Source: Hymenobacter sp. BT188
Lineage (GTDB): Bacteria > Bacteroidota > Bacteroidia > Cytophagales > Hymenobacteraceae
Assembly (NCBI RefSeq): GCF_014333585.1
Contig: NZ_JACSCW010000002.1
Span: 558,001-622,000, forward strand
Length of the DNA stretch: 64,000 nt
Direction: 5' to 3'
Shown here: piece by piece, positions 1 to 8,691 of the stretch
Position numbering within the stretch: position 1 is the stretch's first letter
Layout of the letters: each line of letters opens with the position of its first letter
Translations under genes and position numbers: made by a program
The notes under the pieces: model-generated
Database searches by the model: none
Told to the model about the DNA's origin: nothing
Seen by the model: the letters and a program-made list of their open reading frames with translations, nothing else

Positions 1-202
1 TGTCGCCCTCTACTAAGTAGCCATCTTCTACGCGCTTGGCATTCTGGGTACTGAGCCCCAAGTCTTGGATTTTGGATTTGACTTCTGCTGAAATTTCGTC
101 TTTAGCAACTACTTGGTTACCGTCTTCTTTTTGACAGGAAGAAAGGGCTAATACCGAGCAGGCAAACAGGGTAAGCGAAGAGAGGTAATTTTGGATTTTC
201 AT
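1..202 (-). CDS. M57-like metallopeptidase lipoprotein, N-terminal part only
   Basis: The first 67 codons of a minus-strand gene are visible; the rest lies beyond the left edge. The protein starts MKIQNYLSSL, has a hydrophobic stretch and a lipobox LSSC with the lipidated Cys at residue 23, so it should be an exported lipoprotein. The segment after it (IQDLGLSTQNAKRVEDGYLVEGD) resembles the N-terminus of Bacteroidota 'dual-action HEIGH' M57 metallopeptidases as I remember them. The catalytic region is not in the window, so the family call rests on this short match. It has an ATG start and no visible Shine-Dalgarno sequence. Confidence 0.55.
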   Translation of the reverse strand, partial: MKIQNYLSSLTLFACSVLALSSCQKEDGNQVVAKDEISAEVKSKIQDLGLSTQNAKRVEDGYLVEGD

Positions 203-1162
203 ACAGAACTGATGTGATTTTGGGTGAAAATGGGTGGGAAGATGAACGGATGCGGTATGCGGGAAATATTCTAAAAATTCAAAAAAGACAGGTTGTGATT
301 TTGCGCAGAAACTCCCGGTTGCTTTCCGAAATCGGAAAAACACGCTTTAAAGCCAGAAAATAGATAGCCAGGTAGCCTAATGAAGACTACAGCCAGGAAA
401 GTAGTATGACAAAACAGTACCTAAGCAACTGCTATCAGCGTCATACAAGTAGGAAAAGCGGGAATGGGAGGCACTAGGGGGCGAAGTTGACCTTCGCGCC
501 AAAGGGCAAGGTTCACTTGCAGCCTAAGCGGCAGGCAAGTTGAACATACAATGCGCGGGCGGCTCGGCCGAACTGAGGCAAAGCGTTGAGCAGAAACGGT
601 AAGTAAAAGAGGGCCCATAGTACACCGTGTATCGGACGAGGAGTTTCGTGCGATGGTACTGTTGCCAGAAAGGTGTGGGGTAGAGGAGCGGGGGAGAATC
701 AGAATAATCTAATTCTGGGTGTTTGTACGAATATATATAAATAAGGTGATGATTTTAATAAAGAAAAGTTGAAAATAATCACTGTAATATCATATGTGCT
801 TGATAGTCTGTGAGATTATTTCATAAAAAAGTGTTAAAGTTTAAGAGGCCTTACTCTTCAATCAGGATTTAGCGGGGCAGAGAGTAAACACTAGCTTACA
901 AGAGGCATGAGCTGAACAGTAGTTTGCTGGCTTTTGCCTTTCTTAGCTTATCATGTAGTGGCTTTGATAGATCTATCATTTCTTCTCGTTGATAAGAATA
1001 AAATGGTTCTCTGATTGTTAGGGCCCTTGGCATCAGACAGATAAGTGGCTTCTGGATTGAGCCTTACGACAGGTCCGGAAGCACGCCTTCTAAATGACTA
1101 TCTTTGTTCATAATGGTTTTCGTGCGGATTTTATTGCCGCCTCACTATATATACTTCAAGCC
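203..1162. other. Long gene-free stretch
   Basis: About 960 bases with no convincing gene, RNA or terminator. The centre (roughly 710-1020) is clearly AT-rich compared with the flanks. A 65-codon minus-strand reading frame at 421-618 has no recognisable features and is probably chance. The promoters of the flanking divergent genes must lie here, but I cannot point to a clear TAnnTTTG box. Confidence 0.5.
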
Positions 1163-2761
1163 GTGGCTTGCACTTCATGTTCCTCCGGTGGGGGCTGTTC
1201 TACAACTGCTAAGGGCTGCGGCTCTAAGGGCAGCTGTAGTTCTGGCTGTACCCGCCTCAACGTATTCGACTGGCTTCAGGACGTAGCCCTGCCCAGCGAT
1301 TTTAAAGAGTTCGACATTGTGGAAATCCGCTTTAAAGGCGGCCGCAAAGAATTTTACCGCAATAAAACCCGCTTGCCTTTGGTAACCGGCGATGCCGTGG
1401 TAGTAGAAGCTGCTGGCAACGGCTGGCATCTGGGCCACGTGTCGCTGAAAGGCGAGCTTGTGCGCCTGCAAATGCGCAAGAAAAAGGCTGAGGTAGAAGC
1501 GAAAGACATGCGCAACATTCTGCGGGTGGCTACTGAGCAGGACGAGGAGCGCTGGCAAGCCGTGCGCGACCTCGAAACGGGTACCATGTTCCGGGCGCGA
1601 TCGGTAGTGGAAGAGCTGCGCCTCAAAATGAAGCTTTCGGACGTGGAGTACCAGGCCGACCGTACCCGCGCAACCTTCTTTTACTCAGCCGAAGACCGCG
1701 TCGATTTCCGCGACCTGATTCGCCGCCTAGCCGACGAGTTTCGGGTGCGGGTGGATATGCGTCAGATTTCGCTGCGCCATGAGGCTGGCCGGCTAGGGGG
1801 CATTGGCTCCTGCGGCCGCGAACTATGCTGCTCTACCTGGCTCACCGACTTTAAAAGTGTGAGTACCACGGCGGCCCGCTATCAGAACCTGAGCTTGAAC
1901 CCCGCCAAGCTTTCGGGCCAGTGCGGACGCCTCAAGTGCTGCCTGAACTATGAGCTCGATACCTACCTCGACGCTCTCAAGGATATTCCGCAAGTGCAGC
2001 GCCCCTTGCTGACGGAAAAAGGAGAGGCCTTCTTGCAGAAGACCGACATATTCAAAAAAAGAATGTGGTTTGCTCTGCGCGGCGATAATAACTGGGTGAT
2101 GCTGGATACAGAGCGTGTGCGCGAAATTCAGGACATGAATAAGCGTGGCGAAAAGCCCGATAATCTGCTGGCACCCGTTCGGGAAGAGGAGCGTGCTCCC
2201 GAGGTTTCGGCCCATGTGGAAGGTAATCTCGACCGCCTCGACGACAAGATAAAAGGTGGCAAGCGCCCCAAGCGCCGGAAAAAGAAGGAAGGTACGGAAG
2301 CTAGCGCCCCTGTCGCGGCACCCGCCCGCACGGCCGTTTCAAAGTCGGCACCGGATTCTTCCAATGGCATTGAGGTGCCCGCGGCTATGCCCTCCGACGA
2401 GGCTCGTCGGCCACGGGGAGCGGCGGCCCGACCCCTTAATCGGCGCAATAACCGCTCTCGTTCCGAAGGTGGCCGCTCAGGCGAACCACGCGCCGACAAC
2501 AAGCGCCCCGAGGCTACTCCCCGGCCCGAAGGCAGTGTTGCTGCGCCGCGCCCCCCGCGTGGCGAAAATCGCCCCCCACGCGAAGGAAACGGTCGTCCTG
2601 CCGGTGATGCTAACGCTGCTCGTGACGCCAATGCACCGCGGGAGGCTGGTGCCAACCGTAGCGGCCGCGAAAATCGTCCCCCACGGCGCGGCCCGCGTCC
2701 GCCACGCCCAGGCGGTGGCGAAGGCAATACTGGTACATCTGCTACGCCCTCAGCTTCTTAA
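1163..2761 (+). CDS. PSP1 domain protein (RicT/YaaT-like) with disordered Arg/Pro tail
   Basis: The core matches the PSP1/RicT family: an N-terminal Cys-rich segment (CTSCSSGGGCS), the central PSP1 region, and the conserved Cys signatures SCGRELCCSTW and SGQCGRLKCCLNYE (first Cys of the latter at residue 254). In Firmicutes the homologue RicT works with RicA and RicF in RNA maturation; in Bacteroidota its role is less clear. The last ~150 residues are an Arg/Pro/Gly/Asn-rich low-complexity tail that may bind RNA. I chose the GTG at 1163 because it gives the MACTSCSS start I expect for the family; an in-frame ATG at 1094 would add 23 atypical residues. gldH follows 2 nt after the stop, an arrangement common in Bacteroidota. 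Confidence 0.85.
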   Translation: MACTSCSSGGGCSTTAKGCGSKGSCSSGCTRLNVFDWLQDVALPSDFKEFDIVEIRFKGGRKEFYRNKTRLPLVTGDAVVVEAAGNGWHLGHVSLKGELVRLQMRKKKAEVEAKDMRNILRVATEQDEERWQAVRDLETGTMFRARSVVEELRLKMKLSDVEYQADRTRATFFYSAEDRVDFRDLIRRLADEFRVRVDMRQISLRHEAGRLGGIGSCGRELCCSTWLTDFKSVSTTAARYQNLSLNPAKLSGQCGRLKCCLNYELDTYLDALKDIPQVQRPLLTEKGEAFLQKTDIFKKRMWFALRGDNNWVMLDTERVREIQDMNKRGEKPDNLLAPVREEERAPEVSAHVEGNLDRLDDKIKGGKRPKRRKKKEGTEASAPVAAPARTAVSKSAPDSSNGIEVPAAMPSDEARRPRGAAARPLNRRNNRSRSEGGRSGEPRADNKRPEATPRPEGSVAAPRPPRGENRPPREGNGRPAGDANAARDANAPREAGANRSGRENRPPRRGPRPPRPGGGEGNTGTSATPSAS

Positions 2762-2763
2762 GT

Positions 2764-3243
2764 ATGCGTTTGTTACTCCGACTGTGGCCGGTGCTTTCCT
2801 TATTACTGCTGGCTGCCTGCGACCAGAATCAAGTATTCGAGAAGAATGCCGACTTCGATAACTATACATGGACTGTACAGGAAAAGCCTGCGTTTGAGTT
2901 TGAAATTCAGGATACTACCCAGCGTTATAACATTTGTTTTAATGTCCGCAACGCTTCCATATACGGCTATTATAATCTGTATGTGAAGCACCAGCTATTT
3001 GGGCCCGATGGCAAACCGATATCGGCGCTGCTGCACCAGATGATTCTTATGGACCCCCAAACGGGCGAGCCTCGCGGCAAGGGAACCGGTGATATTTATG
3101 ATCATCAGTTTGTGGCGCTGCGCAACCAGCAGTTTCGGCAACCCGGCACGTATAAAATCGTGCTTGAGCAGTACATGCGCCAAGACCAGCTGCCCGGCAT
3201 TATGGCTGTAGGAGTGCGTGTAGCCAAGGCTGAAAATAAGTAG
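2764..3243 (+). CDS. gldH: Gliding motility lipoprotein GldH
   Basis: A 159-residue lipoprotein with signal peptide and lipobox LAAC (Cys at residue 19). Length and motifs (DQNQVFEKNADF near the start, YNICFNVRN, YYNLYVKHQLFGPDG, GTGDIYDHQ, YKIVLEQYMRQ) fit GldH, needed for gliding in Flavobacterium and present in many non-gliding Bacteroidota. It is expected in the cell envelope, facing the periplasm. It starts 2 nt after the PSP1 gene stop, so the two are almost certainly co-transcribed and translationally coupled. The unit ends at a 56-bp perfect palindrome that acts as a terminator. Confidence 0.88.
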   Translation: MRLLLRLWPVLSLLLLAACDQNQVFEKNADFDNYTWTVQEKPAFEFEIQDTTQRYNICFNVRNASIYGYYNLYVKHQLFGPDGKPISALLHQMILMDPQTGEPRGKGTGDIYDHQFVALRNQQFRQPGTYKIVLEQYMRQDQLPGIMAVGVRVAKAENK

Positions 3244-3250
3244 GCCTACA

Positions 3251-3306
3251 ATTGCCAATGAAAAAAGCCCCCCAGAATATTCTGGGGGGCTTTTTTCATT
3301 GGCAAT
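3251..3306. terminator. 56-bp perfect palindromic terminator
   Basis: GC-rich stem GCCCCCCAGAAT/ATTCTGGGGGGC with A6/T6 flanks, so it can work on both strands. The symmetry continues outward through ATTGCCAATG/CATTGGCAAT, giving 28-bp arms with no loop. It closes the PSP1-gldH unit. Confidence 0.9.
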
Positions 3307-3366
3307 TCAGAAAGCTATGATACAATAGCTATGACTGGCAAGGACTTAACTAGTAGGAGCAGGCCA

Positions 3367-3404
3367 CAAAAAAATCCCGTCCCAGCAAGAGCTAAGACGG
3401 GATT
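3367..3404 (-). terminator. Terminator of the first cold-shock gene
   Basis: Read on the minus strand, a stem GAATCCCGTC/GACGGGATT is followed by a run of T. It lies about 30 nt downstream of the cold-shock gene stop. Confidence 0.75.
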
Positions 3405-3433
3405 CAGAGTGCAGCGTTAGCTGTCCGAAAGGA

Positions 3434-3628
3434 CTATTGTACGATGCGCACGTTTACGGCATTCAGGCCTTTTTTGCCTTGCTGAACCTCAAACTCTACG
3501 CGGTCAGTATCGCGGACGGGCTGCATAAGGCCGGTAGCGTGAACGAAGATATCTTCGCCGCCGCCGTCGGGGGTGATGAAGCCAAATCCTTTGGTTTCAT
3601 TGAAAAATTTTACGATACCGGTGCTCAT
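3434..3628 (-). CDS. Cold-shock domain protein (CspA family)
   Basis: A single 64-residue cold-shock domain, the usual CspA length. RNP1 (KGFGFI) and RNP2 (DIFVHA) are intact, so it should bind single-stranded RNA or DNA and act as an RNA chaperone in the cytoplasm. The start is the ATG giving MSTGIVKFF; upstream codons in frame look like leader. The long leader before it (>70 nt) is typical for regulated csp mRNAs. A box close to the TAnnTTTG consensus (TATCTTTA on the minus strand) lies about 35 nt upstream. It is followed by its own terminator. Confidence 0.93.
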   Translation of the reverse strand: MSTGIVKFFNETKGFGFITPDGGGEDIFVHATGLMQPVRDTDRVEFEVQQGKKGLNAVNVRIVQ

Positions 3629-3844
3629 AATAAAAAAATGTGGTGAAGAATGGGGTAAAGATAGCGTTAATTCCGGTTTGTAGAAGTTAACCTCCCTCAT
3701 ATCATCATTAGGGAGCCTAAAAAGCGTATCAAAACAGGAGCTAACCTATTTGCAGGGCGTTTTTAAACGACGAAAAGCAAGAAAAAATAATTACTTCGGC
3801 CTCAATAAGAAAGAACTCTGTGGTTGAAGCCAACTGAGGTGACG

Positions 3845-4036
3845 CTAGATGCGCTCAACCTTCACCGCGTTCAATCCTTTCTTGCCTTCAATTATATCAA
3901 ACGATACCCGATCATTTTCGCGAATTTCATGAATCAGGCCCGTCTGGTGAACGAATATTTCCTGATTGTCCTCATCCTGAACGATAAAGCCGAAGCCTTT
4001 AGACTCATTAAAGAATTTTACTTTGCCCGTTTTCAT
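3845..4036 (-). CDS. Cold-shock domain protein (CspA family), second copy
   Basis: A 63-residue cold-shock domain with RNP1 (KGFGFIV) and RNP2 (EIFVHQ). It is a paralogue of the next gene downstream on the same strand, with 216 nt between them. It is more acidic (DEDNQ after RNP1) than its neighbour, so the two may have different RNA preferences or expression conditions. No clear terminator separates the pair, so read-through into the second copy is possible. Confidence 0.93.
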   Translation of the reverse strand: MKTGKVKFFNESKGFGFIVQDEDNQEIFVHQTGLIHEIRENDRVSFDIIEGKKGLNAVKVERI

Positions 4037-4203
4037 TGACTGATACTAACTAAGGTTGTAGGTTAAATAACGAGCAAAATTAAGGCTATTTTCTTATCCC
4101 TGTTACTAGTTGAGCTGATAAATAGCCAGGAAAGAGGAGCTTCAAAAGCCTGTTTGGGGGGTATAGGGCTACTAATAAGAACGAAAAACAACTGCTTTTA
4201 TCA

Positions 4204-4218
4204 CGCTATATGATAGCG
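4204..4218. promoter_or_regulatory. Small inverted repeat upstream of the disordered-protein genes
   Basis: CGCTAT-ATG-ATAGCG, a 6-bp inverted repeat with a 3-nt centre, about 110 nt before the ATG at 4325. It could be an operator, but one short inverted repeat can arise by chance. Confidence 0.25.
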
Positions 4219-4324
4219 ACAGCGGGTTTTACCGCCTATTCACCCAAATCAACTCTGTGCTAGCGGGCGCGTATAGTTATTTAGTAGCATCGCCATTGTT
4301 TTTTCATCTTAAATAGTCTGCCCC

Positions 4325-4549
4325 ATGAAAAACGAACCTAGAAATCAGAACGAGAATATGACTCCTGAAGGCCTTTATACTGATTCGCACGCAGCCGCAT
4401 CGAGCGAATCGTTGGCTGCCTCGGAAATGAGTGTAGGGAAAGGCGCCGTAACGGGCGAAGAAGGTAAGGAAGAAAACAAAGAGGCCAACCCTTTAGTAAT
4501 GGGGCAAAATCCTGATAGAGAATGGCTTTCGGGAAACCGGTCCAACTAA
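4325..4549 (+). CDS. Small hydrophilic, disordered protein
   Basis: A 74-residue protein without Cys, Trp-poor and rich in Glu, Asn, Ser and Ala, with no signal peptide or membrane segment. I do not recognise a family. It lies 60 nt upstream of a larger protein with the same character (start MQNEQPEQN versus MKNEPRNQN here), which suggests a shared origin and co-transcription. Such composition is seen in stress-related hydrophilins, but that role is only a guess. Evidence that it is real: clean ATG, coherent codon use and the related partner. Confidence 0.6.
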   Translation: MKNEPRNQNENMTPEGLYTDSHAAASSESLAASEMSVGKGAVTGEEGKEENKEANPLVMGQNPDREWLSGNRSN

Positions 4550-4609
4550 ACTGCCAAGAAAGTGGGGCGCTGACCTCAGCAGCTCAACTCCTCTTGCTAC
4601 CTGATAATT

Positions 4610-5719
4610 ATGCAAAACGAACAGCCCGAACAAAACGCTAAGCTTGATCCTGAAGCAGGCAATCCGCTGGCGAATAGCCGCACGCAGCCCGAAACGCCGG
4701 GCATGACGGGCCACTCGTCGGCTGGGGCTCCGCTCCCCAAAACGGCCCCGGCTGCGGCAGCTAACCCGGAAGATATAAATGAGCAGCCTGCCATAGCATT
4801 ACCCAACCCATACATTGACCTCGCAAACGACCCGACCATTGAGGTACCATATGGCGGTAACTTTGGCAATAGCACCCAGCCCATTTTTCACGATGAAGAT
4901 AGGCTTGAGAATCAGTTGAGCGGTCCGGGCCGTGGCGAATTTGGCCCCCAGGATGCTGGCTCAACACAAGGTGGCTACGGCGACCAGTACCGCGCCGACG
5001 AAGTGTACGGAGGAAAACTAGGTGTTCAGCAAGCCACCAGAGGAGGTTACGAAGGTGGAAAGCCAGAAAATAATACGGCCCCAACTGCCGCACAGTACTC
5101 AAGCGCGCCCCAGCCGGATCGTCCGGAGGGCAGCACTTTTGGCACTGAACCTGGCACACCCCTGAGTGGCACGACGGTGGATAGTTATTACGAGAACGAT
5201 AATGACTCGCCTAGAAGTGGAACTGGATATAGTGAGGATTATGGACGTACATCGATAGGTGGCGGAACCTCAACAGCTGGCGCCAATTTGCCCCCCAACC
5301 AACGCAACCAGACCGAAAACTACCGGCCGTCGCAAGAAGGCCACGACAGCGATGGATTAGCTTACCAGCCAGTGACTACCGCGCCGCGCACTACCGAACT
5401 GGGTGGCCGCGATGAGCCCGGCCCGACAGGTGAGCCTGAATCGCCTACGACCAGCGCTGGATCTGCTTCCCGCACGGGGTACGTAGAGTCGGATGGGGAG
5501 CGCAGTGAGAGCGGAGATGCGGCGGAAGGGATTGGGTCGCGTGGGGGATCTTATAATGACGTCAACGCTAACAAGAACACCGGCGGCGCATCGGCAGAAG
5601 AAACTATTCGTGCCGAGGATAATGAAGCTCCGGTGCCGCCGCGCGCCAATGAAACGAGCGACTACGGAACTACGCCCCGTCGCAATGCCGGCCGCGACAA
5701 CGACATAGACCGACAGTAA
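4610..5719 (+). CDS. Large disordered Gly/Ser/Glu/Pro-rich protein
   Basis: A 369-residue, strongly hydrophilic, low-complexity protein with no Cys, signal peptide or transmembrane helix. One more ordered segment at about residues 65-100 contains NPYIDLANDPTIEVPYGGNF. Elsewhere there are loose repeats of Gly-Gly-Tyr, Thr-Glu and Asp-Tyr-Gly. It looks intrinsically disordered from end to end. I cannot name a family. It forms a two-gene unit with the 74-residue relative upstream and ends at a strong bidirectional terminator. A desiccation or osmotic-stress role would fit the composition but is inference. Confidence 0.65.
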   Translation: MQNEQPEQNAKLDPEAGNPLANSRTQPETPGMTGHSSAGAPLPKTAPAAAANPEDINEQPAIALPNPYIDLANDPTIEVPYGGNFGNSTQPIFHDEDRLENQLSGPGRGEFGPQDAGSTQGGYGDQYRADEVYGGKLGVQQATRGGYEGGKPENNTAPTAAQYSSAPQPDRPEGSTFGTEPGTPLSGTTVDSYYENDNDSPRSGTGYSEDYGRTSIGGGTSTAGANLPPNQRNQTENYRPSQEGHDSDGLAYQPVTTAPRTTELGGRDEPGPTGEPESPTTSAGSASRTGYVESDGERSESGDAAEGIGSRGGSYNDVNANKNTGGASAEETIRAEDNEAPVPPRANETSDYGTTPRRNAGRDNDIDRQ

Positions 5720-5752
5720 AGCCGTTTGGCATTGCTTAATAGTTTTATCAAC

Positions 5753-5787
5753 AAAAAGCCCCCCAGACTATTTTGGGGGGCTTTTTT
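5753..5787. terminator. Bidirectional terminator of the GCCCCCCAG family
   Basis: AAAAAGCCCCCCA / TTGGGGGGCTTTTTT hairpin between the convergent disordered-protein gene and the NmrA-like gene. Confidence 0.9.
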
Positions 5788-5819
5788 GCGGCTGTTTAAG
5801 GGTTAACAGTAAATGGCGT

Positions 5820-6704
5820 TTAAGACGCCGGATGAAAACAGTGTTGGTTGTCGTGGGCAAACTGCTCTATCGTGTGGGGCGCGTGGCCCGTGAGCTCTTG
5901 CACGGTGGAAGTGGTATCGGCGGCATAGCCGGCTCTGCTGATGGCGTGCAACTCCAGCAAAGCATCCGTCAGCCAAGCAGGCAGTTGCTGAGCCATTGCC
6001 TGGCGGGCGGCGGATTCGGGCACATCTACATATTCAACTGCCCGGCCACACGCCTTACTGATGGCCCGGGCCACTTCCTGCCCGCTAACAGCCGCCGGCC
6101 CGGTCAGGGTATAGGCTCGGCCGTGGTGTTGGTTTATGTCAGCCGTCAGGATGGTGGCAGCCACAGCGGCAATATCACGCACATCGATATAAGCAACTTT
6201 TGCCTCTCCCAAAGGCAAATAGAATTTGCCCTCATGCCGGATGGAGTAGCCGTATTGCTCCGCGAAGTTCTGCATAAAGCCCCCTGGGCGTAAGATGCAG
6301 TATGGCAGGCCGCTTTGATCCAAATACTTTTCTACTTCGCGGTGCCAGCGCCCAAACTGGATTCCTGGTTCCGCATCGGCTCCAGCCACCGACAACCGCA
6401 CAATCTGCTGTACGCCTGCCTGCTTGGCAATATCAATAAACTGCTTGCTGATTGCCACCTGATCCTCGGTGACGGGCGTAATCATAAATACCCGCCCCAC
6501 GCCGGTAAGCGCAACGTGCAACGTTTCAGGCTTATGAAAATCCATCTCGACCAGCTGTACGCCGGAGGTAATATGACTGAATCGGTCGCCCTTAATAATA
6601 GAGTGCACCCCGGCGCGCACCGTCACGCCACGATTAGCCAGGGCCAATACTGCTTCGGTGCCTACAGTGCCCGTTGCGCCAGTAACCAGAATTGTATGTG
6701 ACAT
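5820..6704 (-). CDS. NmrA-like / atypical SDR NAD(P)-binding oxidoreductase
   Basis: 294 residues. A Rossmann motif GATGTVG is at residues 8-14 after the first beta strand (HTILVTGATG), followed by NmrA/QorB-like features: MDFHKPETL, RVFMITPVTEDQ, RLSVAGADAE, LRPGGFMQNF and YTLTGPAAVSGQEVARAIS. Proteins of this group are NAD(P)-dependent quinone oxidoreductases (QorB) or redox-sensing proteins of the cytoplasm. The typical SDR Tyr-x3-Lys pair is not obvious, as usual for NmrA-type members. It is a single gene, convergent with the disordered-protein unit. The substrate cannot be deduced. Confidence 0.85.
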   Translation of the reverse strand: MSHTILVTGATGTVGTEAVLALANRGVTVRAGVHSIIKGDRFSHITSGVQLVEMDFHKPETLHVALTGVGRVFMITPVTEDQVAISKQFIDIAKQAGVQQIVRLSVAGADAEPGIQFGRWHREVEKYLDQSGLPYCILRPGGFMQNFAEQYGYSIRHEGKFYLPLGEAKVAYIDVRDIAAVAATILTADINQHHGRAYTLTGPAAVSGQEVARAISKACGRAVEYVDVPESAARQAMAQQLPAWLTDALLELHAISRAGYAADTTSTVQELTGHAPHTIEQFAHDNQHCFHPAS

Positions 6705-6790
6705 TTGGTAGGTGTTGAGGAGTGAAGGTGAAAGAGCATCTAAGGATACATGAATAACGTAAGCGTACTGATTCCGGCGCTCAGCGGTTA

Positions 6791-7660
6791 TTATTTCTTC
6801 TGATAGGCAGCCCGGAAGATTTTTCCTTTCTCATTACTGAGTAGAAAGTCGCGGTCGTTGATAAAGACGATGGCTTCGGCCTGACCGGTTTGTGGAAGCG
6901 GTAAGCAGCTTTTGTCTCCGTCAAAAAGCTTAGCGCCCGCTTTTCGCTCAATCAGGTAAGCGTAGCCGTAACCCAGTAAGGCCACCGTGCGACCATCAGG
7001 ACTGATGTCGGCGGCGGTAATCCAGGTATTGGTTTGCATGCTGTCTACCAGGCGAGCGGTGTAGGTGCCGGGGCGCGCCGGTAGTACATAATACTTGACC
7101 CAGTTGCCCTCACCGCGGTTTTTGGTGAATAAGTGCAGGCTGTCCTGATAAAAGAAAAAAGCCTCACAGTCGAAGTTGCGGGCAATTTTTTTGGGTGGAA
7201 ACTGGCGCTGGTCGGGGTACTCAAACTTAATCGTATCGACTTCCTGCAACTCGGGGCCGCTGAGGCGATATATGGCCAGGTTGCGGCGCTTATTCTGGTT
7301 ATTTCCAAAGTCACCGATGTATATGTTGCCTTCTTCATCCCGCGCCAAATCCTCCCAATCAATGTTGGTGAGTGGCGCCAGGTCCACCTCCTGCAACCGG
7401 TCGCCCTGCATGGTCACTTTGTAGAGTTTGGCCGTGTTGCCGCCGTCGCCGTGGGTCCAGAGGTCGCCTTCGTCGTTGGCAATTTCCAGCCCGGAGCTTT
7501 CTACTACTTTGTCCTTATGTAGGCGGCCCACCTGCTTTACCTGGTAAGTCTGACTAACCCGGTTGAAGTCGCCGCGCCCTTTGTCGTTGGCGCAGCCACA
7601 GAGAACCGTGTGAAAAAAGATAAGAAGGGGGAAAAGCTTGTCGCGTAGCAATAAGGCCAT
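6791..7660 (-). CDS. Predicted propeller-like lipoprotein
   Basis: 289 residues from the ATG at 7660 (a TTG six codons earlier is less likely). The N-terminus has a hydrophobic segment and a lipobox-like LCGC, so lipidation is likely. The body contains repeated blade-like units (WTHGDGGNTAKLYKV, LTNIDWEDLARDEEGNIYIGDFGNN, NFDCEAFFFYQDSLHLFTKN, ITAADISPDGRTVALLGY, GQAEAIVFINDRDFLLSNE). This pattern resembles beta-propeller proteins of the SMP-30/NHL sort found in Bacteroidota envelopes. No catalytic residues can be assigned. It stands alone, about 90 nt upstream of the NmrA-like gene on the same strand. Confidence 0.7.
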   Translation of the reverse strand: MALLLRDKLFPLLIFFHTVLCGCANDKGRGDFNRVSQTYQVKQVGRLHKDKVVESSGLEIANDEGDLWTHGDGGNTAKLYKVTMQGDRLQEVDLAPLTNIDWEDLARDEEGNIYIGDFGNNQNKRRNLAIYRLSGPELQEVDTIKFEYPDQRQFPPKKIARNFDCEAFFFYQDSLHLFTKNRGEGNWVKYYVLPARPGTYTARLVDSMQTNTWITAADISPDGRTVALLGYGYAYLIERKAGAKLFDGDKSCLPLPQTGQAEAIVFINDRDFLLSNEKGKIFRAAYQKK

Positions 7661-7825
7661 GAGATAGTGAGTTAGCAAAGTGCTGAGCGTGGCGCGGCTG
7701 AACTATTAACATCCGGCGTTGGCCATCCATACGAAAGGCGAACCCGAATGGGCGAACCAAGGCGCAAATGGCAAACGAATAGCCTAGCTTTCCCGCCTTA
7801 TTACGTAGTGCTAAATCCTCAGCTG

Positions 7826-8626
7826 ATGCCAAGTTTCTTGAAGTCCATTGTCGGAATAGGCCTGTTACTGTCTGCCATTACCGCACACGCTCAGGGTGTC
7901 ATTGCCGTGCTACCTGTCGCCGACTCTGTACTAGCCTCTCAAACTTCGTCGCCCCCACGCTTGCGGCCGACTGCGACTACGTGGCGGGTGGCAGTGCCTG
8001 TCGCCCTGATTGGTCTGGGCTACATCGGGCGCAACGAAAACTTCGTGGACGAGGCCAAGGAAGCTATTCAGTACGAAACCCGCGAGGCTTTTCCCCAATT
8101 CCACTCGCACCTAGATGCCTACACGCGCCATGCGCCTATCGTAGCCGCTTTTGCTTTGCAAGCGGCTGGCCTGCGTGGTGAGCGAGGCGTAGTACCCTTC
8201 ACGCTAATTTATGGCTTGTCTCACGTTGTAAACAGCACACTGACCAGCGGACTCAAGTATCTGGTCCAAGAGCGTCGGCCTGATGTAGCTGCTGATTTTT
8301 CCTCTTTTCCCTCAGCTCACACCAGCGAAGCCTTTATGGCGGCCACGCTCCTGCACGAGCAATTTGGCCACGCTCATCCGTGGCTAAGCGTGGCCGGCTA
8401 TTCGGTAGCGGTAGCTACCGGAACAATGCGCGTGCTAAACGACCGGCACTGGGCGTCGGACGTGGTGGCTGGCGCGGCAGTAGGCTTTCTATCGGCCGAA
8501 ACGGTGTGGCGCTTATATCCGGTGCTAGTCCGGCGGCTACCAAGGCATTTCGGTCAAAAAATGCTGTTAATACCCACGTACGCGTCTGGTGGTACGGTGG
8601 GAGCAGCGCTGGCTGTGCACCTTTAA
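7826..8626 (+). CDS. PAP2-family membrane-associated phosphatase
   Basis: 266 residues from the ATG at 7826, which places a clean signal peptide (cleavage after AHA) at the N-terminus. The three phosphatase motifs are visible in order: K-x6-RP (KYLVQERRP), PSAH (FPSAHTSE, a variant of PSGH with Ala for Gly) and R-x5-H-x3-D (RVLNDRHWASD). This is the acid phosphatase/lipid phosphate phosphatase fold, acting on phospholipids, undecaprenyl pyrophosphate or similar substrates on the periplasmic side. The substrate is unknown. The stop is followed by an orphan half of the common terminator rather than a full hairpin. Confidence 0.85.
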   Translation: MPSFLKSIVGIGLLLSAITAHAQGVIAVLPVADSVLASQTSSPPRLRPTATTWRVAVPVALIGLGYIGRNENFVDEAKEAIQYETREAFPQFHSHLDAYTRHAPIVAAFALQAAGLRGERGVVPFTLIYGLSHVVNSTLTSGLKYLVQERRPDVAADFSSFPSAHTSEAFMAATLLHEQFGHAHPWLSVAGYSVAVATGTMRVLNDRHWASDVVAGAAVGFLSAETVWRLYPVLVRRLPRHFGQKMLLIPTYASGGTVGAALAVHL

Positions 8627-8635
8627 TGAAAGTAA

Positions 8636-8665
8636 AAAGCCCCCCAGCAACTTGCTATTGGTGCG
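8636..8665 (+). terminator. Degenerate or half terminator after the PAP2 gene
   Basis: The left arm AAAAAGCCCCCCAGCAA is present, then GCTATTGG, but the expected GGGGGGCTTTTT arm is missing. It may be a decayed member of the terminator family. Confidence 0.35.
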
Positions 8666-8691
8666 GCGCAGCGAAATACGACCTGTAAAAG

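Noticed and set aside
421..618. 65-codon frame on the minus strand
   Set aside because: No family features, no start context, low-complexity content and isolated in a gene-free stretch.
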